A stretch of 64,000 bases of DNA from the NCBI GenBank assembly GCA_023415305.1, contig JAEZKZ010000045.1:1-64000 (forward strand), written 5' to 3'. This document shows, piece after piece, positions 42,538-50,760 of this stretch. Position 1 is the stretch's first letter; the number at the start of each line of letters is the position of its first letter. The stretch is from Bacillota bacterium (GTDB lineage: Bacteria > Bacillota > Clostridia > Acetivibrionales > DSM-1351). Made by a program: the position numbers and the translations under genes. A model generated the notes under the pieces. The model did not search any database, was not told where the DNA came from, and worked only from the letters and a program-made list of their open reading frames with translations.

Positions 42538-44871
42538 ATGAAGAAAATTAGTGCATTTTTACTGATTTTTGTATTACTATTCAACACTTCTTCTGTTTTA
42601 GCTGTATCTGACACATCCTATTTTACAAACAATAAAGCGCTTGATACTACTTTCGAAAAACTAAAAAAGGCATTTATGGCAAGTGAACAGAAGGATTGGC
42701 CTATAGAAGTTGATGCTGATGTTTTTAAAGGTAAGAAGTCCATAAAAGTACCAAAAATGACCGATGCCTTGATTGAGAAGGCAGTTACAAAGGTGCTCAA
42801 TGATATAAAGGTTTATATTGAGATAGAGGAAGAGCGGCTGGGAGGATTGACCAAAGAAGATTATGAGAAAATTTCGGCTCAGCTTATACATGGTACCATT
42901 GTTAGCAAGGGTTACTTATATTGGGATAAAGATATGAAATATATAATTTTAACTTTTGGAATAGGTGGGGATGAATATGAAGAGTTTGATAATCTAACTG
43001 GGAATTTCGCAAACATGGGCTCGGTATTGGATGAGGTGTATACTGAGGATTTAGAGGTGAAAGCCGATATAGAAAGATACATCAAACAGTCTATCCAAAA
43101 AGGAAACAAGTTCAGCTCGGAAATGGTAAATAAGCTTCCTGATAGAATAGACAGCCTGTTCAAAGAACTTCAACTCACAAAAATTCTTGCCGCGCAGACT
43201 ATTGCCGAAATCCATAGAGATATATATGCTTGTGATTTAAAAAAATTTGATGGCTCAGAATCATTAGACTCAATTATTGAAAGTTACCAATCCATAATTG
43301 GGATGCGACAGGAAAACAGGCAAGAGCTAATAAAGATAAAAAAATTTACATTTTCAAATGATGAACCATCGCCTGAGTATAGAGATTATTTTGCAGATAA
43401 AATAATTGATGGGGAACTATCCGAATATTTTACTTCGGGCTTCAAAAAGGCTATAACACTTGATGAACTTGCAAGACTCTATTTTGAGTCAAAAGAAGTT
43501 GATGAGAAAATAGTACTGGATGAAGGTACTATTGACCAGGATGCCCCTGATTACATTAAAAATGCCTTTATTTATGGAATGATAGATAACGCCGGCGATT
43601 TGAACAAGCCGCTTAATAGACTTGAGGCGGCAAAACATCTGATTAACGGTATAATATATCAAGGTTCAGGTGTATCAAAAACGCTGAGGATTGCTGATTG
43701 TGCAAAAATTCAATTTGATGACCTGGTAACTGTAGCAAATTGTCTGGATAATGGCATTGACACAATAGGAATGAACTTTGAGCCCGAAAAAATGTATACA
43801 ATAGAAGATGCTATAATGGATAAATTTAGATTTGAATTTAACAATATCCGAGGTTACGAGGCTCCAATAAATATATCTGAACCATCCAAAATAGTAATAG
43901 GAAAAAATATCATACATATGCAATTTGATAGCAAGGAGCAGGTTGAAGAATTTATCGAATATCAATTTGAGGATTCCGCAATAGGTGATATCAAAAGAAA
44001 CGGAAGCTACATGAGAATAGACACAGGATGTGCTCTACTGGAATTCTTCACTCCGGAAAATGGTATAAAATTCACGTTTAAAAATGGTGTAAAGTATATT
44101 GATTTTGACAAGGGGACTTATGGGCCTGAATTACAGTTCAAAATAGAACCACGAATACTAAAATCTGGTGAAAAAGCGGATATGAACATGCAGATTGATT
44201 CCATACATAAGAAGATAAATATTAAACTCGATGCTATTCTGGCAAAAATTATCAAACCGAATATGACGACAGAACAAAAAGTTAAAGCTATTCATGATTA
44301 TGTTGTAACACATATAACATACGATTCAAAATATAGTGATGAGGAAACACCAGAAACTTTGTTGACAACCATTGACAAAGGCCGAGGTGTATGTGGAGAT
44401 TATACACAATTGTTTCAGTACTTGTGTGACAGAGCAGCAATTCCATGTATCTCTGAAGCAGGTGACGTAAGTACCTCGTCGATATCTCACGCGTGGAACG
44501 TCGTGTTTCTGAACGGTCAATGGAAGTTTGTTGATACGACATGGGATGACGCTGACCCGAAAAAAATTACATATAAATACTATCTGGTAGATAAATTTAC
44601 GTTTATGAAGGATCATAAAGCTTTGATGGGAGTTCCCGACGAAAATCTGTGTCCCGAAGTTGATGGCATGAAAATAAAATCTCAGGACGAATTGAGGATA
44701 TATCTGCTTAAAAAATTCTATTGGATTGACGGCTATAAAGTAACTTTCAGGATGGCTGACAAAAAAATGAAACCAAACATTGGATATATATGGCCAACTT
44801 CTGAAATAAAGGTAGTCCTGACATATGATTCAAAAAATGACTTGTACACAGTAGCTGCCAAGGCTAGATAA
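42538..44871 (+). CDS. Secreted transglutaminase-like protein, paralog 1
   Basis: 777 residues with a signal peptide (FLLIFVLLFNTSSVLA) and SYFTNNKALDTTF just after it. A long N-terminal region of unknown fold follows; residues about 290-375 look like degenerate SLH repeats (ITLDELARLYF, APDYIKNAFIYGMIDN, NRLEAAKHLING). The C-terminal transglutaminase-like core has Cys619 (GRGVCGDY), His651 (SHAWN) and Asp666 (FVDTTWDD). Start: ATG after AAGGAGG. It is similar along its full length to the gene at 46122, with only a small membrane-protein gene between, so the two came from a duplication. The role is unknown; a cell-surface cysteine peptidase or cross-linking enzyme is the reasonable guess. Confidence 0.83.
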   Translation: MKKISAFLLIFVLLFNTSSVLAVSDTSYFTNNKALDTTFEKLKKAFMASEQKDWPIEVDADVFKGKKSIKVPKMTDALIEKAVTKVLNDIKVYIEIEEERLGGLTKEDYEKISAQLIHGTIVSKGYLYWDKDMKYIILTFGIGGDEYEEFDNLTGNFANMGSVLDEVYTEDLEVKADIERYIKQSIQKGNKFSSEMVNKLPDRIDSLFKELQLTKILAAQTIAEIHRDIYACDLKKFDGSESLDSIIESYQSIIGMRQENRQELIKIKKFTFSNDEPSPEYRDYFADKIIDGELSEYFTSGFKKAITLDELARLYFESKEVDEKIVLDEGTIDQDAPDYIKNAFIYGMIDNAGDLNKPLNRLEAAKHLINGIIYQGSGVSKTLRIADCAKIQFDDLVTVANCLDNGIDTIGMNFEPEKMYTIEDAIMDKFRFEFNNIRGYEAPINISEPSKIVIGKNIIHMQFDSKEQVEEFIEYQFEDSAIGDIKRNGSYMRIDTGCALLEFFTPENGIKFTFKNGVKYIDFDKGTYGPELQFKIEPRILKSGEKADMNMQIDSIHKKINIKLDAILAKIIKPNMTTEQKVKAIHDYVVTHITYDSKYSDEETPETLLTTIDKGRGVCGDYTQLFQYLCDRAAIPCISEAGDVSTSSISHAWNVVFLNGQWKFVDTTWDDADPKKITYKYYLVDKFTFMKDHKALMGVPDENLCPEVDGMKIKSQDELRIYLLKKFYWIDGYKVTFRMADKKMKPNIGYIWPTSEIKVVLTYDSKNDLYTVAAKAR

Positions 44872-45030
44872 GGAATTTATGGGATAAACATTTTTATATG
44901 GTATAATATGGTTGTCGATAAATTGTACTGAAGTACCATATTGTAGGAGAGTTGTTTCATATTACATATAAAATTGTCATCAGATGAAACAAATCATGGA
45001 GATATGAAAAACTATCTAGGAGTGTCAGCA

Positions 45031-45669
45031 TTGGTCAACTACTTAAAGAAAACTTCAAAACAAATAAAAACAGCGTTTATAGTAATTGGGGTATTGATTT
45101 TTATCATTGCAGCTGTTTTAGCCTTCGGTTTCTATCTGTTTAGAGATTTGTCACCTATAAATGAGGAGGTTACCGATATTGCTAATTACAGTGAATTCAT
45201 GGGTAGCAATGGTAAACATTCAAAGAAATATTTAATTTATAATGATATTTTCCCTGATAGGATCCCAAACTCAGCTGAGGTAGAAGACTTTTATTATTAC
45301 TACTATAATCCATGGGACCCCAACTTCGTTGATTATCTCGTATATACATGCGGCCAGGATGAGTACAAAGCAGAGGTAGAAAGACTCTCAAAATTAAATT
45401 CAACAAAGGATTACCTTAAGTACAGTTCGAAAGGGTTTAATTATCCTGTTTGTGCAGTTTATGCTAACAACTATGGATATATTTATGCTTTAGCTGACAA
45501 AGAAAACAGCAGGTTGATTTATGTTGAAATCACTTTTTGTAATTTGTTTAGCGATATCAATTATGAACATATCATTGATAAACAATATCTTCCAACGGGT
45601 TTTAATGCAAAAATAGGAAATGCAACACGAAAAGCTTATGATGCCGGGTCTAAAAGTTCAGACAAATAA
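45031..45669 (+). CDS. Small single-pass membrane protein of unknown function
   Basis: 212 residues. One N-terminal membrane segment (FIVIGVLIFIIAAVLAFGFYLF) is followed by an extracytoplasmic domain rich in Tyr, Asp and Asn (DFYYYYYNPWDPNFVDYLVYTC). I do not recognise the family. I choose TTG 45031 because AGGAG lies eight bases upstream; in-frame TTG 44974 and ATG 45004 have no properly spaced ribosome site. An extended -10 promoter (TGGTATAAT) lies at 44897-44905. Placement between two transglutaminase-like paralogs suggests a shared surface role, which is inference. Confidence 0.65.
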   Translation: MVNYLKKTSKQIKTAFIVIGVLIFIIAAVLAFGFYLFRDLSPINEEVTDIANYSEFMGSNGKHSKKYLIYNDIFPDRIPNSAEVEDFYYYYYNPWDPNFVDYLVYTCGQDEYKAEVERLSKLNSTKDYLKYSSKGFNYPVCAVYANNYGYIYALADKENSRLIYVEITFCNLFSDINYEHIIDKQYLPTGFNAKIGNATRKAYDAGSKSSDK

Positions 45670-46121
45670 AGTAGTATTAATTAGGTGAGAATGGTCATAA
45701 GAATACATTGCTTTCAGTACAACGGACTAAAAAGAAGTAAATTCATTAATGTCTCATAGTTAAGCCAAACTTATATATACAGTAAGAAAGACATAAATCA
45801 ATATGTTATTGTAAATTTAGGATTTGATTCTAATTTATTGAAGTAAAATAAAAATGTAATGGTTCATATGAAACAGTTATTTTTAGACGGTAAATGACAA
45901 ATGAGCATAGTCGGTAATGAACCGTGCAGATGATTTTGTTGAAGATAGCTTAAAGGATATTCTGCTTGCATATGCAGCCTGACAGTGATTTGATATGCTG
46001 TCAGGCTATTTATATTCTTCATTTTTTCTCCAAATTTAAACCAAAAAATTTTCTACTTTTATGTTATAATTGAAAAATATGGCGAATTAAATCATATTAT
46101 GAATTAGGAGACAAAAGGGAT
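45670..46121. other. Long intergenic region before the second transglutaminase paralog
   Basis: No gene is convincing. A 10-bp perfect hairpin AGCCTGACAG / CTGTCAGGCT (45976-45985 and 45998-46007) with ATTTATATTC after it is a probable weak terminator. An extended -10-like TATGTTATAAT near 46060-46070 could be the promoter for the gene at 46122. Codons 45924-45983 form a short open stretch without a start (ending ILLAYAA, stop) that may be a gene relic. Confidence 0.45.
45976..46010 (+). terminator. Hairpin, probable terminator
   Basis: Ten perfect base pairs with a 12-nt loop and a U-poor tail (ATTTATATTC). It would end transcription from the small membrane-protein gene about 300 bp upstream. 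Confidence 0.5.
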
Positions 46122-48488
46122 ATGAAGAAATTATTAAGCTTTATTATTTTTCTATTGGCTTCATTGTTGATCTTAATTTCTGTATCATTCAGCGCAACTT
46201 CCTATTTTTCAAACAACAAAGCACTGGACAGTACTTTTCAGAAACTAGAGAAGGAGTTTCTCAAATATGAAAGAGACGAGGTAATACCTCTAAGAAGTAT
46301 GGGGCCGGTAATAACAGATAAAAATCAGCCAAGAATACAAAGAACATCAAAGAAAATAACTGATGCTCAGGTTAAAGAAGCTGCCCAAAAGAGACTTAAT
46401 GAAATACGAGTTGAAATTGAATTAAAGGAAGAGGAGTTGGGAGGACTCTCCCAGCAGGAATATAAAATAATATCAGACCATTTTGAACAACAGCTGGTAC
46501 ATTTGGCCGGCAGCGGTTATGGATGGGATTTTGATGGAAAATATGTAAGCTTATACTTAAACGCTTATGATGACGATCTCTATAACATTAAAGGCCTGAC
46601 AGGCAATTTAGCAAGAATGGGTAAAGAAAAAGACCAGGTGGATCAGGCTGATTTGCATATAAAGAATAAGATTATTCGGTATTTGAATCAATCTATACAA
46701 AAGGGAAATAAAGTTAGTACGTTGGTACTTAATCAATTGCCGGACAAGGCTGAAAAACTCTTTGTTGAACTAGGCTTGTCAAAAGTAGTAGCCGCAAGAG
46801 CTTTAGCCATGATTCATGATGATATATTTAAGCCCTATGAAGAAGCCGGCAAGACTCGTTATGATGGTTCTGTTTCTACAGATGAAATCATTGAGATTTA
46901 TGAATATTGGACCGAACAGATTCAAATACAGAGGGACGACGACAAAAAGAAGGAGTATTTTGAGTTTTCTGAGGATGCACCATCAAATAAAGCTATAAAA
47001 TATATAACCGAAGAAATTATATTAGGCAAATTACCTGAGTATTTTACACGGGGATTTAATAAAACAATAACCCTTGATGAATTGGCAATGTTACTTTTTG
47101 AGGACAAAGAAGTAAATGAAAAAATAGTAATTGAGGACAATATAATTGCTTCTGACAGCCCTGATTATATCAAATATGCATTTATTTATGGGATGATTGA
47201 TGACCAGAAAGACCTGGATAAGCCTCTAACCCGACTTGCCGCTGCAAGAAAATTAATTAATGGCACAATTTATCGCAAGGGTTTAAGTAACGCATTAAGA
47301 ATTACAGACGCTGTAAAAATCCCCCTGTCTGATCAGGTTACTGTTTCAAGTTGTATTACTGGCGGAATGAAAACCAGAGTAGATAAGTTTGAACCACAAG
47401 GCAACTATACAAGAGAAGAGGCAATTGTAGACAGATTCAGTTTTGAATTTGACAATCTAAGGGGTTATAATATTCCTCTTAGCCTGTCGGAACCAACAAA
47501 AATAATTGTTGGAAAAAATGCAATAAATCTGCTTTTTGAAGATGGAGATGAAATTGAAGAGTATATCGAAGATAATTTTGATGACACTGTTTTAAGCAAA
47601 ATTAAAACGAACGGAAGTTACACCAAAATCGATACAGGCTGTGCTTTAATTGAACTCTTCACACCTGAAACCGGCATTAAAATTACTATAAAAAATGGAT
47701 CCACGTTCATTGATTTCAAAGAGGGGTTTTATGGTCCGGGCTTAGCCTATAATATTGAACCTAAAGTAATAAATAGCAATGAAAAAGTGGATATGAATAT
47801 GCAGGTGGATTCCATATATAAAAAGTTATATTCGAAACTCGATGAAATCCTGGCAAAAATAATCAAGCCTGGAATGACAGAGGAGCAAAAAGTAAAAGCT
47901 ATTCATGATTTTGTTGTTAAGCATATTACCTATGACATAAATTATCTAGATCTGCACACCGTTGAAAGTGTTATTCTGACAATTGATAAGGGAAGAGGAG
48001 TATGTGGAGACTATTCTCTGTTATTTATGCATTTATGCAGAAGAGCGTCCATACCCTGCACTATTGAAATTGGGGATCCATCATACATTGACCATGCGTG
48101 GAATGCAGTTTTTGTAAATGGTCAATGGTTGTTTGTTGATACTACCTGGGATGATGGTCCTAATGGGAAAGTTCTATATACACATTTCCTTAAGGATAGA
48201 TTTACTTTCATGAAGGGTCATATGCCATACATGGGCGTACCTGACGAAGACTTTTATTCTGACTCTGATATTGACCCTATGAAAATCAAAAATCAGGATG
48301 AGCTTAGAGCCTATTTACTTAAGAATTTTTATTGGATTGATGGTTTTAAACTGACCTTTAGAATGGCTGATAAAAATATGAAGCCTTTCATAGGATATCT
48401 GTGGACAACTAAGGAAATACAAAAGATTGAATTAACATATGATTCAAAAAATAATTTGTATACCGTTACTGCCAAAGCAAAAAAATAA
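46122..48488 (+). CDS. Secreted transglutaminase-like protein, paralog 2
   Basis: 788 residues with the same plan as the protein at 42538. Signal peptide (LLSFIIFLLASLLILISVSFSA), SYFSNNKALDSTFQKLEKEF, a long N-region, degenerate SLH-like segments (ITLDELAMLLFEDKEV, SPDYIKYAFIYGMIDD), and a C-terminal transglutaminase-like core with Cys628 (GRGVCGDY), His658 (DHAWN) and Asp673 (FVDTTWDD). The triad is intact. Start: ATG 46122 with TAGGAGA upstream. The two paralogs align without large gaps but differ at many positions, so the duplication is not recent. A strong terminator follows. Confidence 0.83.
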   Translation: MKKLLSFIIFLLASLLILISVSFSATSYFSNNKALDSTFQKLEKEFLKYERDEVIPLRSMGPVITDKNQPRIQRTSKKITDAQVKEAAQKRLNEIRVEIELKEEELGGLSQQEYKIISDHFEQQLVHLAGSGYGWDFDGKYVSLYLNAYDDDLYNIKGLTGNLARMGKEKDQVDQADLHIKNKIIRYLNQSIQKGNKVSTLVLNQLPDKAEKLFVELGLSKVVAARALAMIHDDIFKPYEEAGKTRYDGSVSTDEIIEIYEYWTEQIQIQRDDDKKKEYFEFSEDAPSNKAIKYITEEIILGKLPEYFTRGFNKTITLDELAMLLFEDKEVNEKIVIEDNIIASDSPDYIKYAFIYGMIDDQKDLDKPLTRLAAARKLINGTIYRKGLSNALRITDAVKIPLSDQVTVSSCITGGMKTRVDKFEPQGNYTREEAIVDRFSFEFDNLRGYNIPLSLSEPTKIIVGKNAINLLFEDGDEIEEYIEDNFDDTVLSKIKTNGSYTKIDTGCALIELFTPETGIKITIKNGSTFIDFKEGFYGPGLAYNIEPKVINSNEKVDMNMQVDSIYKKLYSKLDEILAKIIKPGMTEEQKVKAIHDFVVKHITYDINYLDLHTVESVILTIDKGRGVCGDYSLLFMHLCRRASIPCTIEIGDPSYIDHAWNAVFVNGQWLFVDTTWDDGPNGKVLYTHFLKDRFTFMKGHMPYMGVPDEDFYSDSDIDPMKIKNQDELRAYLLKNFYWIDGFKLTFRMADKNMKPFIGYLWTTKEIQKIELTYDSKNNLYTVTAKAKK

Positions 48489-48555
48489 ATGATCTTGATT
48501 TTTTGCATTGTACGGGTACTGGAAATAATATGTTCAAGTAAAAGTTAATTAACAG

Positions 48556-48604
48556 GGGATTGGAATCTGTCAAGTTTATATAAGCAGATTCCAATCCCTA
48601 ATTT
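48556..48604. terminator. Bidirectional terminator between convergent genes
   Basis: GGGATTGGAATCTG and CAGATTCCAATCCC form 14 perfect pairs around 15 nt, followed by TAATTTTT. Confidence 0.85.
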
Positions 48605-48625
48605 TTATCGCAAATTTTACTACTT

Positions 48626-49255
48626 TCAGGAGACCATTATCTTTTCAGCCATATTTTTACCCCGGAGGGTAATTATGCCGTTTATAACCAGATATGCCGC
48701 AACAATTATCGAACCACCCAAGTCCACATATTGCGTCACAGATGCAGTAGGGGCAACCGAAACGACAATCAGAGCAAGTGTTACACAAGTATCCACCAAC
48801 GACTTAGCCCGATATAGCTTACTCTGTACTGCCAGTATAGCATTCGGCTTCTCACGGTTAAGTTTACTGTAGCGGAGCCAGAACCAAGAGTTTGTTGTTA
48901 CACCCAAAATTGCAATTACTAGACCCGGAATGACATTACCTTTTTCCGAATTTGATGAGAAAAGCGAAATAAACAGCATACCCGCTCCAGACAGGCACAT
49001 AGCCATTCCAACACAGAAGTTTGCTGTTTGCTCAAGTTTATTTTTAAGCGCCGGGTCCGGCTCACCTCTTTTATTCAGAATGCGGAACACAACCCACGAA
49101 ACTATAATGGCAACCAGTTCCGCAGTACGGCGAATAAAGTCTGCCAACTGAGTAGAAGAGCGGCCAAAGAAAAGTGCTGCACCTACTACAATGGGTCCGG
49201 GTGAACTCATTACTACCGAAGCTAGGAGTGTACGCTCGCTAGATTTTGATCTCAT
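48626..49255 (-). CDS. Cation-efflux-like membrane protein (CDF/TMEM163-type)
   Basis: 209-residue protein with about five to six membrane segments. LADFIRRTAELVAIIVSWVVFRI and the later segment LVDTCVTLALIVVSV with the Asp resemble the membrane core of cation-diffusion-facilitator-like transporters, but the C-terminal cytoplasmic domain of full CDF proteins is absent. The substrate is unknown. Start: ATG with GGGGGGTG upstream. About 180-240 bp upstream on the same strand lies a complete promoter and a short two-hairpin leader ending in a terminator, so expression may be controlled by attenuation. Confidence 0.7.
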   Translation of the reverse strand: MRSKSSERTLLASVVMSSPGPIVVGAALFFGRSSTQLADFIRRTAELVAIIVSWVVFRILNKRGEPDPALKNKLEQTANFCVGMAMCLSGAGMLFISLFSSNSEKGNVIPGLVIAILGVTTNSWFWLRYSKLNREKPNAILAVQSKLYRAKSLVDTCVTLALIVVSVAPTASVTQYVDLGGSIIVAAYLVINGIITLRGKNMAEKIMVS

Positions 49256-49437
49256 AATATTACACCCCCCACAAGCGAACCAACGGAATCATACATGCAT
49301 TATTTACCCTCCAAAGACTGAAAATTTGATGCTTCCTGAGAAAGGAACACTTACAGATGTGTAAAATTACGTATGTAATAATATTACTTTTACTAGATAT
49401 TTTTATTAAATTACAACTGTAATTAAACCAATAAAAT

Positions 49438-49491
49438 AAAAAAATCCTATTTTGACAATAGGATATAACAAGGTGCCTCTTCTCACCTTCT
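49438..49491 (-). ncRNA. Short two-hairpin leader or small RNA ending in a terminator
   Basis: On the minus strand the predicted transcript begins near 49491. It forms AAGGTG-8 nt-CACCTT (49489-49470, loop AGAAGAGG), then ATCCTATT-5 nt-AATAGGAT (49464-49444) followed at once by seven T. It starts right behind a near-consensus promoter and stops about 180 bp before the cation-transporter-like gene. The layout fits a transcription attenuator or a free small RNA. No known riboswitch consensus was recognised. The rest of 49256-49437 shows nothing clear. Confidence 0.6.
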
Positions 49492-49497
49492 AATTAT

Positions 49498-49526
49498 ATT
49501 ATAGCTTCAAAATACTAACGGGTCAA
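49498..49526 (-). promoter_or_regulatory. Sigma-A promoter of the short leader RNA
   Basis: TTGACC (49526-49521) and a perfect TATAAT (49503-49498) with a 17-bp spacer on the minus strand. Confidence 0.7.
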
Positions 49527-49692
49527 GAAAGTAATTGATTTCGGAAGGATACTTGGAATTTATATAAATCATTATCAAAAATAGTATCAGATCAAACAGC
49601 ATGAAGCTTTTAGTTCCAGGAATTTTATAGTAATATACTATTATCAGCTGGTAAATAAAGTGATAAAACTATTGGTTTGAAGGAGAATCAAA

Positions 49693-50463
49693 ATGGATTT
49701 GAGATTAACGTTTAATGAGGCTACAGAAGAGTACGAGAAGTGGCGGCCGACTTACGTGCCACAGTTATTTGCTGATATAATGGATTTTTCCAGGATTAAT
49801 CAGGACAGCCGTGCACTTGAGATAGGGATTGGAACAGGTCAAGCCACTTTACCCATCCTTAAAACGGGTTGTCATATTACAGCTGTTGAATTGGGCGGCA
49901 ATTTGGCGAAGTATTCGAAGAAAAAATTCGAAGCTTATAAAAACATAGAAGTAAAAAATATGGCATTTGAAGATTATGAATGCCCAGAAAACTCTCTGGA
50001 CTTGGTTTATTCTGCAACAGCCTTTCATTGGATACCGGATGAAATTGGATATCCCAAAGTTTACAGACTCTTAAAAAGCGGAGGCACATTTGCCTGGTTC
50101 AGGAACCACCCCGGCAGGGACAAAGAAAATGAGCCGCTTCATGCTGCTATGCAGAAGGTATACTCGAAATACATGCCTCAGGTCGGTGAGCCGGATGAAA
50201 TCAATGAAGGTAAATGTATTGAAATTTCAAATACCATTAAAAAGTATGGATATGTGGATGTAAATTACAAAATGTATTATGGGACAAGAACCTATAGTGC
50301 AGAGAATTATGTATCACTTATCGGCACTTACTCAGACTATCTGGCGATGAAAGAAGAGCAGAGGGTATTATTTTCAAATGAAATGAAAGAAACTATCAAT
50401 AGTTTTGGAGGAAAAATAAATGTATATGATACTATAAACCTTCATCTGGCAAGAAAGCCGTAA
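49693..50463 (+). CDS. Class I SAM-dependent methyltransferase
   Basis: 256-residue methyltransferase. Motif I is LEIGIGTGQATLP (about 42-54), the acidic end of beta2 is AVELG, motif II-like NSLDLVYSATAFHWI, then YRLLKSGGTFAWF. This is the UbiE/BioC-like type-11 family; the substrate is unknown. Start: ATG with AAGGAGAA upstream. It is monocistronic, followed by a strong terminator. Confidence 0.87.
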   Translation: MDLRLTFNEATEEYEKWRPTYVPQLFADIMDFSRINQDSRALEIGIGTGQATLPILKTGCHITAVELGGNLAKYSKKKFEAYKNIEVKNMAFEDYECPENSLDLVYSATAFHWIPDEIGYPKVYRLLKSGGTFAWFRNHPGRDKENEPLHAAMQKVYSKYMPQVGEPDEINEGKCIEISNTIKKYGYVDVNYKMYYGTRTYSAENYVSLIGTYSDYLAMKEEQRVLFSNEMKETINSFGGKINVYDTINLHLARKP

Positions 50464-50485
50464 TAATTTATGTGTAAAAGCTGAT

Positions 50486-50537
50486 ATGCTCCTCCGGTTT
50501 ATAATCCATTTGGGTTATAAACCGGAGGAGTATTTTT
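50486..50537 (+). terminator. Strong terminator after the methyltransferase gene
   Basis: CTCCTCCGGTTTATAA and TTATAAACCGGAGGAG form 16 perfect pairs, extended by three more, around a 10-nt loop, followed by TTTTT. The remaining 50538-50760 holds no gene or clear promoter. Confidence 0.9.
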
Positions 50538-50760
50538 GTAATAAGACTAAAGTGTTCCTCTAATATAATTATATCATTTTAAAATGTATAAAAACAGTCT
50601 TATATTTATGGTTTTTTATGAGTATTATAACGGTTAGGATCAATATGTTTTTTAATCTGGAGAAATTTTATCTATCCAGGTGCATTTCTTCACTCTCGAG
50701 TTGTATTTGTCTATTCGGAGTTAGCCTTATTCGGTTATTTTAAAAATGGGGAGGACGCTT

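Noticed and set aside
45924..45983. Short stretch reading NRADDFVEDSLKDILLAYAA then stop
   Set aside because: It has no start or ribosome site and no recognisable family; too short to call a pseudogene.
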